From Acidiferrobacterales bacterium (GTDB lineage: Bacteria; Pseudomonadota; Gammaproteobacteria; Arenicellales; JAJDZL01): a stretch of DNA of 32,881 nt. Where the stretch lies: the NCBI GenBank assembly GCA_028820695.1, contig JAPPIB010000040.1:1-32881 (forward strand), written 5' to 3'. Of this stretch, positions 1 through 7,230 are shown piece after piece. The position numbers and the translations under genes were made by a program. Each line of letters begins with the position of its first letter. Positions within the stretch are counted from its first letter, which is position 1. A model generated the notes under the pieces. That model was given only the letters and a program-made list of their open reading frames with translations, was not told the origin of the DNA and did no database searches.

Positions 1-58
1 CCAGAATCGGGCTGTTGATGCGAAAATAATGCTCTAACGCGATTTCAGGGTAGACCAT
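1..58 (-). CDS. possible 5' end of a gene leaving the window on the left
   Basis: On the minus strand an ATG at 58 opens a frame that stays open to the left edge. It reads MVYPEIALEHYFRINSPIL. If real, it is divergent from the sulfotransferase gene and shares the 59-208 spacer with it. No clear Shine-Dalgarno sequence precedes the ATG, and 19 codons are too few to recognise a family. The call rests only on the open frame and an ordinary-looking composition, so it may be chance. Confidence 0.25.
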   Translation of the reverse strand, partial: MVYPEIALEHYFRINSPIL

Positions 59-208
59 ATCTGCCGGTATTGTTCGAGAGATTGCCAACCGCCCGTTTGT
101 TCAGGCTTGTGGATTCAATGTCCTGATTCCACTTCATTGTCGTGCACGGCAAAACAGTAGAATATGCATACGACTCCAACACCGATACCGTCATAGGGAA
201 AGGAAAAT

Positions 209-961
209 ATGTACCCAATCTACGCACTGTGGTCACATCCACGATCAATGTCCACTGCTGTCGAACGGATAATGCGCGAGCGCGGAGATCTGACGTGTTT
301 TCACGAGCCGTTCATTTACGATTACTATGTCAACAGAAAAGCGCGTGTGATCCCGCATTTCGACGTGCAGGAAGACCATCCCGTAAAGTACGAAGATGTA
401 CGGGATCTGATACTCAGGCAAGCCGAGTCCGCTCCTGTATTCTTCAAGGACATGAGTTATTACGTCGTTCCTCACATACTGGAAGACACAGCATTCAACG
501 AGCGCCTCGTCAACTGCTTTTTGATCTGCAACCCCATCGCCTCCATACTGTCTTACTTTGAGCTGGACCCTGAGGTCACCTGTGATGAAATCGGACTGGA
601 GGCTCAGTACCAGCACTATCTTGGCCTTTGCTCATCCTGCAAGTGTGTAATTGTAGAGGCTGAAAGAATCCGGGAGGATGCAAAGCGAGTGATGGGTGCC
701 ATGTGGAGTGAAGTTGGTCTGTCTTATGTCGACGATGCATTCGAATGGGGTGACCAACTTCCGGAAGACTGGAAGCAGGTCGAAGGGTGGCATGGCGACG
801 TAGTCGCCTCACGAGGAATTCTTCCAATAACGCCTGAAGAGGCGGACGCGAAAAATGAGATGTTTTTGGATCTGAGTCAGAAGTATCCAAGTATGCAGAA
901 GTATTATGAGCATCACTTGCCGTTTTACGAATCTCTCCGGGAAAAATCCTTGAATGTCTGA
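209..961 (+). CDS. sulfotransferase-like protein
   Basis: A 250-residue protein. Near its N-terminus WSHPRSMSTA (residues 8-17) resembles the 5'-phosphosulfate-binding loop of PAPS-dependent sulfotransferases, with R12 and S13 in the expected places. A second segment, CNPIASILSYF (about residues 107-117), sits where the 3'-phosphate-binding motif is expected, but the usual Arg before Asn-Pro is Cys. The ATG at 209 is supported by an AAAGGA stretch just upstream. The family would transfer sulfate from PAPS to a hydroxyl or amine, but nothing here identifies the acceptor, and many family members are uncharacterised. No signal peptide or membrane segment is evident. It is followed after 52 bp by a DNA methyltransferase with no obvious functional link. 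Confidence 0.75.
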   Translation: MYPIYALWSHPRSMSTAVERIMRERGDLTCFHEPFIYDYYVNRKARVIPHFDVQEDHPVKYEDVRDLILRQAESAPVFFKDMSYYVVPHILEDTAFNERLVNCFLICNPIASILSYFELDPEVTCDEIGLEAQYQHYLGLCSSCKCVIVEAERIREDAKRVMGAMWSEVGLSYVDDAFEWGDQLPEDWKQVEGWHGDVVASRGILPITPEEADAKNEMFLDLSQKYPSMQKYYEHHLPFYESLREKSLNV

Positions 962-1013
962 CTCGAGGTCTTTTCGCAATCAAGTTTGTCACATCAGGTG
1001 AACTGCCCCGGAA

Positions 1014-1991
1014 ATGCATCACAATCCCCTGCCAAGACTGGATTCGCACGCTCAGATCCGAGAGTGCCTCCAACCCTTTTGCCGGTTACAGCGGGGGGAT
1101 GTCTGGGTAGACAGTCTGCGTGGACATCGGGTTGGATGCCTGGACGCCGCCGACAAGCACGAAGTGAAACAGATCATGAAGCGGGACCGCGCTCAACTTG
1201 CCGTTCATGATCCGCCATACAATCTCGCCGCATTCGAGAGACAGCCGGTTGAGGAATACCTCCGATGGTGTAAAAAGTGGGTTGAGATTACAGACACCGC
1301 GTTAAGCCCGGACTCATCCATGTATATCTGGCTTGGCGCCGACCAGAAGAATGATTTTCAACCATTGCCAGATTTTATGATCATGATGCGTGACATGCCG
1401 TTCCGACCGAGAAGTCTCATTACGATGAGAAATCAACGCGGTTACGGAACACAGAAAAACTGGATGGCTGTCCGCCAGGAATTGCTCTACTACGTCAAGG
1501 GAAATCCCGGCTTCAATATTGATGCCGACTATACGGACATTCCGAAAATTCTGCGCGGTTACTACAAGGACGTCAACGGCGAGTCAACTGAAAACTTCGA
1601 ACGCAGTCGCTCCAAAACCATTCGGGCGGGTAATGTCTGGGTTGATATCCAGCAAATCTTTTATCGAATGGACGAAAATGTTTCAGGTTGTTATGCGCAA
1701 AAGCCCATCAATTCCATCGACAGGATCATTCGCGCCGGTTCTTGTGACGGCGATCTCGTCATTGATTTTTTTGCACACTCTGGTACAACCCTGCTGGCAT
1801 CAGAAATTTCAAATCGCAAATGCTACACTATTGATTCGGACCCCGTCTTCGCAGAAATCACCATCCGTCGTCTTGAGCATTTCCGAGCAACAGGCCGTCT
1901 CGGCTGGCAGAACGGGCATCCATTTGAGAGCGAACTGAACCGCACAACCGCTTCGGTCTCGGTAGACGCACAAGCGGAATCTGAGAGCTGA
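1014..1991 (+). CDS. orphan DNA methyltransferase (N4-cytosine / N6-adenine, beta-class order)
   Basis: A 325-residue protein with the signature of amino-methylating DNA methyltransferases. Catalytic motif IV is DPPYN at residues 66-70. The SAM-binding motif I region, DFFAHSGTT, is at residues 251-259, preceded by the typical QKP...RII segment at 229-239. Having DPPY before motif I is the beta-class order. His replaces the more common Gly in the FAxSGTT loop, a variant I believe occurs in some members. No restriction endonuclease gene is visible on either side, so it is probably solitary, acting in regulation or as a phage or element remnant. The ATG at 1014 is the first in frame, and its ribosome-binding site is weak. 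Whether it methylates adenine or cytosine cannot be told from sequence alone. Confidence 0.85.
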   Translation: MHHNPLPRLDSHAQIRECLQPFCRLQRGDVWVDSLRGHRVGCLDAADKHEVKQIMKRDRAQLAVHDPPYNLAAFERQPVEEYLRWCKKWVEITDTALSPDSSMYIWLGADQKNDFQPLPDFMIMMRDMPFRPRSLITMRNQRGYGTQKNWMAVRQELLYYVKGNPGFNIDADYTDIPKILRGYYKDVNGESTENFERSRSKTIRAGNVWVDIQQIFYRMDENVSGCYAQKPINSIDRIIRAGSCDGDLVIDFFAHSGTTLLASEISNRKCYTIDSDPVFAEITIRRLEHFRATGRLGWQNGHPFESELNRTTASVSVDAQAESES

Positions 1992-2042
1992 AATGTATTT
2001 CGTCGAACGCGTGAACCAGCGTAAACCTGTGATTCCTGAGCA

Positions 2043-3479
2043 ATGAATGAGTTATTGACCAAGTCTGCCTGCGAAATCACCCAACTGCTGGCAGAAAAAC
2101 AGGTACGACCGACAGAACTTGTCGAGATCAGTGCCAAACGAATTGCGCAAGTTGAGCCACTCATCAACGCGATGCCAACTGTGTGCATCGACAAAGCGCT
2201 GGAACGGGCCAGGGAAATCGAGAACAATCCGCCGGATACCCACCATGTTCGGGGCTGGCTCGGCGGCCTGCCGATTTCAATCAAGGATACATTGGAAACC
2301 GCGGGGGTGCGAACCACGTTCGGCTCGCCGATTTACGCCGATTACATTCCCCCAGCGTCCAACATTCTCGTTCAACTGCTTGAGTCACGCGGCGCGATCA
2401 TGATGGGAAAATCCAATACTCCGGAATTCGCCGCCGGCGCAAGCACCTTCAACGAGGTTTTCGGCAAGACACGCAATCCCTGGGATACGACAAAGTCGGT
2501 TGCGGGCTCATCTGGCGGTGCGTGTGCCGGTGTAGCAACCGGTGAAGTCTGGCTGGCAACCGGCAGCGATTTTGGCGGGAGCCTCAGGACACCTGCAAGT
2601 TTCAATTCGGTTGTCGGATTACGCCCGAGTCCCGGCTGTGTTCCCAGAAACCACACGTTGGATCCGTTCGACGCATTGCATGTTCACGGGCCGATCGCCC
2701 GCAACACCCAGGATATCGCATTGTTTCTTGACGCAATGTCCGCAAGTCACACTCACGACCCTTTGAGCCTGCCCGCTCCAACCAATCCCTATATGCATTC
2801 AATCAGAAATCCAATTGCTCCGAAAAGAATTGCATATTCGTCAGACCTTGGCGTAACTCACGTTGATCCGAAAATCGACGCGATCTGCCGGGAGGCGACC
2901 GGATATTTCCAGCACTTCGATACTATCATCGAAGAAAAGTGTTCAGACTTCGCTGGTGCGATTGAGAGTTTCAATGTTCTGCGCGGTGCTTCGTTTGCAA
3001 TGAATTTTGCGCAGGAGTACAGTCAGAACAGAGATCTGCTGAAGCCTGAAATTGTCTGGAATATCGAGCAAGGCATGAAGTTGTCTGCTGATGACATTGG
3101 ACAGGCTCAGCGAACCCAGGCCAGGATATTCGAATCGCTGGCGGAATTTTTCGATCAATACGACCTCCTTGTTTCGCCGTGTGCGATCGTCGAGCCGTTT
3201 GACGTTGATCAGCGATATGTTGAGTCGATTGGAGAGTATGTCTTCAGCAATTATTTCGAGTGGATCGCCATCACCTTCGCAATCACTCTGACCGGCTGCC
3301 CCACACTGGCGTTGCCTGCGGGATTCACAGATAGCGGTTTGCCCGTTGGAATTCAGATAACTGCCCCGCCGCGCGGCGAGCCTTCCTTGCTGTCAGCTGG
3401 ATATTTGCTGGAGCAGGAAACAACAATCGCTCAGTTGCTGCCGATCGATCCCATAGTCAGACACACTATCGTTCCTTGA
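2043..3479 (+). CDS. amidase-signature family hydrolase
   Basis: A 478-residue amidase-signature enzyme. The Ser-Ser-Lys catalytic triad can be placed as Lys81 (in LPISIKDT), Ser156 (in the AGSSGGA loop) and the nucleophile Ser180 (in GSDFGGSLRTPA). The spacings of 75 and 24 residues match those I recall for GatA. The family hydrolyses carboxylic amides to acid and ammonia, but substrates range from aryl amides to indole-acetamide to misacylated tRNA. There is no gatB or gatC neighbour, so a role as a Glu-tRNA(Gln) amidotransferase subunit is unlikely. The 3' end overlaps the convergent SABATH methyltransferase by 14 bp. The ATG at 2043 follows the methyltransferase gene by 51 bp. Family assignment is firm; substrate is unknown. 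Confidence 0.9.
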   Translation: MNELLTKSACEITQLLAEKQVRPTELVEISAKRIAQVEPLINAMPTVCIDKALERAREIENNPPDTHHVRGWLGGLPISIKDTLETAGVRTTFGSPIYADYIPPASNILVQLLESRGAIMMGKSNTPEFAAGASTFNEVFGKTRNPWDTTKSVAGSSGGACAGVATGEVWLATGSDFGGSLRTPASFNSVVGLRPSPGCVPRNHTLDPFDALHVHGPIARNTQDIALFLDAMSASHTHDPLSLPAPTNPYMHSIRNPIAPKRIAYSSDLGVTHVDPKIDAICREATGYFQHFDTIIEEKCSDFAGAIESFNVLRGASFAMNFAQEYSQNRDLLKPEIVWNIEQGMKLSADDIGQAQRTQARIFESLAEFFDQYDLLVSPCAIVEPFDVDQRYVESIGEYVFSNYFEWIAITFAITLTGCPTLALPAGFTDSGLPVGIQITAPPRGEPSLLSAGYLLEQETTIAQLLPIDPIVRHTIVP

Positions 3480-4563
3480 CGGCAACCAGGTAGGTGTGCA
3501 CATAATCCATGGCATGCCTGTCAGGTTCCTTTCTGACAAGCGTGTTGTAGTTGCAGTACAGCTGATCGACGATCTCGCGTCGCTGCTCCACTGGGCGTGA
3601 AGAATCCAAACTTCCGAAAAACACGATCTCGCTCCACGACCTCAGGGTCGGGACATAGGCATCCGCAAACGCAACCGGATCGCCGACCCGATCGAATTCC
3701 GCACGATAAGGGCACTTCGTGACACCGGTATACATGGTCTTCAGTCTGAGACCTTCGCGGGTCACAGCACTGTCCGACTCCTCGAAAGGCATGGCGAACT
3801 GATCGATTGTCTTGTAAAACTGAGGAAAAGCGGTCGCCTGATACTCAGCATCTGAAATCACACCTTCATCTGCGAGTTCCTTCCACAGCATGTTGAATGC
3901 GTCGAACATGTTGACACCGCCTGTATTGCCAAGGTAACGGCCACTTTCGTCAATACAGAAGTTCGCCATCACCAGTCGTCCACCGGGTGCCAGTTCCCGC
4001 GCCCGTCTGGCCAGGATCGTGCACCAGTCTTCCAAGGCTTGATTACAGAACGTCTGCCACTGATCTCCCACGGCCCCGACAGCGTGTACGTGATCGTCAA
4101 TGCAGCCCGGAAGCGTGCTCAACCAGTGCATCGCAGTGGCTGAAAACCCGATATCCACACTGCAATCGGGAACAATCTGATCATAGAAACTCGTACCTGA
4201 ACAGTTTACGTAGACACCGTCATTGTGCAGAACATACGCTTCCTCGCCCATGGCAGGATCGTACATCAATCGAAAAAGCGCGGAAAAATCGTTGTGCGGG
4301 AGATCGGTATAGGTAACCGTGATTTGTCTGGACTTTGCACGGGCACGGACTGCCTTTACGATGCGGGCAACCAATCCCATCGAGGTTCCGCCATCCGCCG
4401 CGCCATAATCGACGATCGAAAACGGGCGGTCGTCATCAAGATTATTGATTCCTGCAAGCTCCTCGATTACGTGATCACCTGCCCGATCAATGACATGTTT
4501 CGCGCCTTGCGTATTCTTGGAGTAATATCCACCGCCCTTCATTGAAATCGACGACCCGGTCAT
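3466..4563 (-). CDS. SABATH-type SAM-dependent carboxyl methyltransferase
   Basis: A 365-residue protein with all hallmarks of the SABATH family, best known from plant salicylate, jasmonate and indole-acetate carboxyl methyltransferases. It begins with the MKGGGYYSKNTQ-type segment (residues 8-19). The SAM loop is VDYGAADGGTS (51-61). A second SAM-contact motif is YTDLPHNDFSALF (85-97), and SATAMHWLS (141-149) corresponds to the plant SLHWLS motif. A GGRLVMANF strand follows. The expected reaction is SAM-dependent methyl ester formation on a small-molecule carboxylate. The ATG at 4563 is chosen because AGGTGA lies five bases upstream; the Met at residue 8 is the alternative. It converges on the amidase with a 14-bp overlap and has its own upstream spacer. 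The natural acceptor is unknown. Confidence 0.88.
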   Translation of the reverse strand: MTGSSISMKGGGYYSKNTQGAKHVIDRAGDHVIEELAGINNLDDDRPFSIVDYGAADGGTSMGLVARIVKAVRARAKSRQITVTYTDLPHNDFSALFRLMYDPAMGEEAYVLHNDGVYVNCSGTSFYDQIVPDCSVDIGFSATAMHWLSTLPGCIDDHVHAVGAVGDQWQTFCNQALEDWCTILARRARELAPGGRLVMANFCIDESGRYLGNTGGVNMFDAFNMLWKELADEGVISDAEYQATAFPQFYKTIDQFAMPFEESDSAVTREGLRLKTMYTGVTKCPYRAEFDRVGDPVAFADAYVPTLRSWSEIVFFGSLDSSRPVEQRREIVDQLYCNYNTLVRKEPDRHAMDYVHTYLVAVKER

Positions 4564-4703
4564 AGTTTCACCTGTTCGGTAACATTCGGAGTGTTAAAAT
4601 CTGATCAGAATCAAGTTTCAGAAACAGTAATGCCGTTGGGTTCACTGCCGCGCCTTTCAAGCGGTCGCACCAGTCCGGCCAAGGAGCGAATCCGAGACTC
4701 AAT

Positions 4704-4722
4704 TGCAGTTAGTATAACTGCA
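4704..4722. promoter_or_regulatory. palindromic operator-like site upstream of the Mrp operon
   Basis: TGCAGTTA, three bases, then TAACTGCA forms a perfect 8-bp inverted repeat 57 bp before the mnhE start codon. An AT-rich stretch containing TATAAA (4742-4747) follows and could be a -10 element, though no good -35 is visible at the right distance. The symmetry suits a dimeric regulator. It is too weak a hairpin, and has no T-run, to be a terminator. Function is inferred from position only. Confidence 0.4.
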
Positions 4723-4778
4723 GTATGGCGACTTTAAGTTATATAAAGAACACAGATAAATCATAGATTCGTTCACGA

Positions 4779-5282
4779 ATGAAATCATTCCTTGCGCTAT
4801 TGTTTTTCCTGATCCTTTTCTGGCTTGCCTTATCAGGTCACTACAACGGTCTGCTTCTGAGTCTGGGACTGGTATCGTGCGTGGGAGTCGCGCTGATCGC
4901 CAAACGGATGGATGTTGCCGACCACGGCGGCAGTGCCATCCAGAAATGGTCGCCGAGAATATTGATGGCTTTTTGCATTTACCTGGTCTGGCTGGCTAAG
5001 GAAATTGTGTTGTCCACCATCACTGTGGCGAGAATGATTCTGACCAACGGTGGCCGCGTAAGCCCGGAAGTGATTGATCTGTCAGCAAAAGGCATGGACG
5101 ATTTGGAAAAGGTCATCTACGCTAACTCCATCACACTGACGCCGGGAACACTCACCGTCGATGTGAATGGCGACCACCTGACTGTCCATACCGTACGCAG
5201 CGACTTGCTTGAGTCCCTAAAACGCGGTGACATGGCCGACCGGGTACGCAGGATATACAACAGCCGCGGTAAAAAGGCATGA
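4779..5282 (+). CDS. mnhE: Mrp/Mnh cation:proton antiporter subunit E
   Basis: A 167-residue protein with two hydrophobic N-terminal segments (about residues 1-40), another near 55-85 and a soluble C-terminal part. ANSITLTPGTLTVDV (about 114-128) is the characteristic MnhE signature. The subunit is an accessory component of the membrane-embedded multisubunit Na+(K+)/H+ antiporter. It opens a ten-gene operon. The next gene starts inside its stop codon (ATGA), which suggests translational coupling. The ATG at 4779 has no strong ribosome-binding site. Confidence 0.93.
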   Translation: MKSFLALLFFLILFWLALSGHYNGLLLSLGLVSCVGVALIAKRMDVADHGGSAIQKWSPRILMAFCIYLVWLAKEIVLSTITVARMILTNGGRVSPEVIDLSAKGMDDLEKVIYANSITLTPGTLTVDVNGDHLTVHTVRSDLLESLKRGDMADRVRRIYNSRGKKA

Positions 5283-5566
5283 TTACCGCAGCACTATTCG
5301 CAGTTTTGGTCGCGATGGTGTTGCTGCTCGCCAGAGCCTTCATGGGGCCGACTATTTTCGACCGGCTGCTGGCAATCAACAACTTCGGCACAAAAACGGT
5401 CATTGTGCTCGCTTTGTATGGATTCATGACCGAGCGCCCGGAATTTCTCGACATTGCATTGGTGTACGCACTTTGCAACTTCATTGCCACGATTGCAGTA
5501 CTCAAGTACTTCCAGTACGGCGACTTGGGCCATGCCGGCAAACAAGCGGAGGATGAAGTGTCGTGA
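5279..5566 (+). CDS. mnhF: Mrp/Mnh antiporter subunit F
   Basis: A 95-residue, very hydrophobic protein with three predicted membrane helices. The GPTIFDRLLAINNFGTKTV segment (about residues 23-41) is diagnostic of MnhF/MrpF. It overlaps mnhE and mnhG by 4 bp on each side. Known role: a small accessory subunit needed for assembly or activity of the Mrp antiporter complex in the cytoplasmic membrane. Confidence 0.93.
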   Translation: MITAALFAVLVAMVLLLARAFMGPTIFDRLLAINNFGTKTVIVLALYGFMTERPEFLDIALVYALCNFIATIAVLKYFQYGDLGHAGKQAEDEVS

Positions 5567-5892
5567 CTGAGCAATTCTTGCCCATCGTTCGCGACATCTG
5601 CCTCGTTGCCGGTGTCCTGTGTGTTCTTGTTGGCAGCCTTGGAGTCCTGCGATTCCCTGATTTTTTCAGTCGAATTCACGCAACTGGGATCACAGAAACC
5701 GCAGGTATCGGCTTTATTGTTGCCGGATTGATTGTTGAGGCTGGCATCAGTCTCGTTGCGGTGAAACTTCTGTTCATTTTGATATTCATCTTCCTCACCA
5801 GCCCGACATCCTCGCATGCGCTTGCCAAAACAGCAATTCACGCGGGACTTGCACCCTTGACAGACAGAGGAGGTAATCGGCCATCGAATTGA
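5563..5892 (+). CDS. mnhG: Mrp/Mnh antiporter subunit G
   Basis: A 109-residue membrane protein with three hydrophobic segments. The GVLRFPDFFSRIHATGITETAG region (about residues 28-49) is the MnhG signature. It starts with GTG at 5563 inside the mnhF stop (GTGA overlap). A perfect GAGGAGGT ribosome-binding site for the next gene lies inside its 3' end at 5867-5874. Confidence 0.93.
   Translation: MTEQFLPIVRDICLVAGVLCVLVGSLGVLRFPDFFSRIHATGITETAGIGFIVAGLIVEAGISLVAVKLLFILIFIFLTSPTSSHALAKTAIHAGLAPLTDRGGNRPSN
5867..5874 (+). promoter_or_regulatory. strong ribosome-binding site inside mnhG
   Basis: GAGGAGGT is a near-perfect anti-16S match. It lies 14 bases before the TTG at 5889 used here as the start of the next gene. 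That is long for a Shine-Dalgarno spacer, whereas an in-frame ATC at 5883 would be 8 bases away. The exact start of the downstream gene is therefore open. Confidence 0.6.
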
Positions 5893-6422
5893 TTGTCAAT
5901 GTGGTATTGCTGGCCTTCCTGCTGGCAACTGCAATCTATGTATCGCGCATGACCATGCTGTTCGGAGCCGTTATGGTTTATGGCATTTACAGCTTGCTGT
6001 GCGCGACCCTGTTTGTCGTGCTGGATGCGGTTGATGTCGCATTCACTGAAGCGGCAGTGGGTACGGGAATTTCAACAGTTCTGATGCTGAGTGCGATGTC
6101 ACTGACGGGGGCTCGCATCGAAGCCATTCACCGTCGAAAACCTGTACTGGCACTGTGTGCCGCGCTTGGACTCGGTGGCGCATTACTGTGGGGAATGTCC
6201 GACATGCCGCAGTTTGCTGATGCGACAGCCCCGCCAAATGTACATGTGGCGCCCTACTATCTTGAGGAGTCTTCGGAGCAAATCGGGATTCCAAACGTCG
6301 TCACGTCGGTACTGGCAAGCTACCGGGGTTACGATACGCTAGGGGAAGTAGTCGTGATCTTTACCGCAGGAATCGGTGTGATATCGCTTCTGGGCAGGAC
6401 AGCCCGACGCAGAGAGGATTAG
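5889..6422 (+). CDS. Mrp antiporter subunit with DUF4040 / MrpA-C-terminal-like domain
   Basis: A 177-residue protein with several membrane helices. The N-terminal part (residues 1-80) resembles the DUF4040 domain found in the C-terminal portion of MrpA and in membrane-bound hydrogenase (Mbh/Ech-like) operons. The C-terminal part (about 135-170, YRGYDTLGEVVVIFTAGIGV) matches the MbhE/MrpA-tail segment that precedes MnhB. In canonical Mrp operons these parts belong to the large MrpA; here they are a separate gene, so the complex has a split-A arrangement. The assumed start is TTG (overlapping the mnhG stop as TTGA). The strong ribosome-binding site is spaced better for an in-frame ATC six bases earlier. 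Confidence 0.82.
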   Translation: MIVNVVLLAFLLATAIYVSRMTMLFGAVMVYGIYSLLCATLFVVLDAVDVAFTEAAVGTGISTVLMLSAMSLTGARIEAIHRRKPVLALCAALGLGGALLWGMSDMPQFADATAPPNVHVAPYYLEESSEQIGIPNVVTSVLASYRGYDTLGEVVVIFTAGIGVISLLGRTARRRED

Positions 6423-6426
6423 TTCC

Positions 6427-6873
6427 ATGCAACAGCATCTGGTATTGAATCTCGTAGCAAAGATACTGATTCCATTCATTATCCTGTTCGCCCTGTATGT
6501 CCAGTTCCACGGCGATTATGGTCCGGGCGGGGGATTTCAGGCAGGTGTCATATTCGGTGCCGGATTCATACTCTACGGACTGATTTTCGGCAAGGATTCG
6601 GCTGTTCGGGTGGTTCCCCAATCGCTGATTTACTGCATGGCAGCAGTCGGCGTGCTCCTGTACACCATCGTCGGTGTGGCAGGTATGCTGTTGGGTGGGG
6701 AGTTTCTGAACTATAGCGTACTTCTTTCCGACCCTGTTGCAGGTCAGCATGTGGGGATATTGTTGATTGAACTCGGAGTCGGAATCACTGTTGCGTCGGT
6801 CATGATCTGTCTGTTTTTCAGTTACGCGAACTACCGACATCCGGACAACGAGCAAGATGCCGCACAGGACTGA
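6427..6873 (+). CDS. mnhB: Mrp/Mnh antiporter subunit B
   Basis: A 148-residue membrane protein of the MnhB family. The YVQFHGDYGPGGGFQAGV segment (about residues 24-41) is the family fingerprint and is followed by three further hydrophobic helices. It begins four bases after the preceding stop. In the complex, MrpB packs beside the MrpA C-terminal part, which fits its place directly after the DUF4040-type subunit. Confidence 0.93.
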   Translation: MQQHLVLNLVAKILIPFIILFALYVQFHGDYGPGGGFQAGVIFGAGFILYGLIFGKDSAVRVVPQSLIYCMAAVGVLLYTIVGVAGMLLGGEFLNYSVLLSDPVAGQHVGILLIELGVGITVASVMICLFFSYANYRHPDNEQDAAQD

Positions 6874-6876
6874 CGC

Positions 6877-7230
6877 ATGACAACGTTCCTAGGGATGTTC
6901 AATTACTGGGCGGTCATCGCCTTGATGATGACCGGTTTGTACATCGTCATTGCTGCCAACAATTACATCAAGAAGATTATCGGACTGAACATTTTCCAGA
7001 CATCGGTCTTTATCATGTATATCAGTATCGGGAAAGTCAGTGGAGGAACCGCACCCATCCTGACCGGCCAGCCGGAGGTTTACTCCAACCCCTTGCCACA
7101 TGTTCTCATACTTACCGCAATTGTAGTCGGTGTCGCGACAACGGCACTCGGGTTAGCCCTGATTGTAAGGATCCGCTCCGCTTTCGGAACAATTGACGAT
7201 CACGATGTCCGGGAAGTCATAAACGAGTGA
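6877..7230 (+). CDS. mnhC: Mrp/Mnh antiporter subunit C (NuoK-like)
   Basis: A 117-residue protein with three membrane helices, homologous to NuoK of complex I. GLYIVIAANNYIKKIIGLNIFQTSVF (about residues 21-46) and the NPLPHVLILTAIVVGVA helix (about 71-87) are typical of MnhC. It overlaps the next gene by the GTGA at 7227-7230. Confidence 0.94.
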   Translation: MTTFLGMFNYWAVIALMMTGLYIVIAANNYIKKIIGLNIFQTSVFIMYISIGKVSGGTAPILTGQPEVYSNPLPHVLILTAIVVGVATTALGLALIVRIRSAFGTIDDHDVREVINE

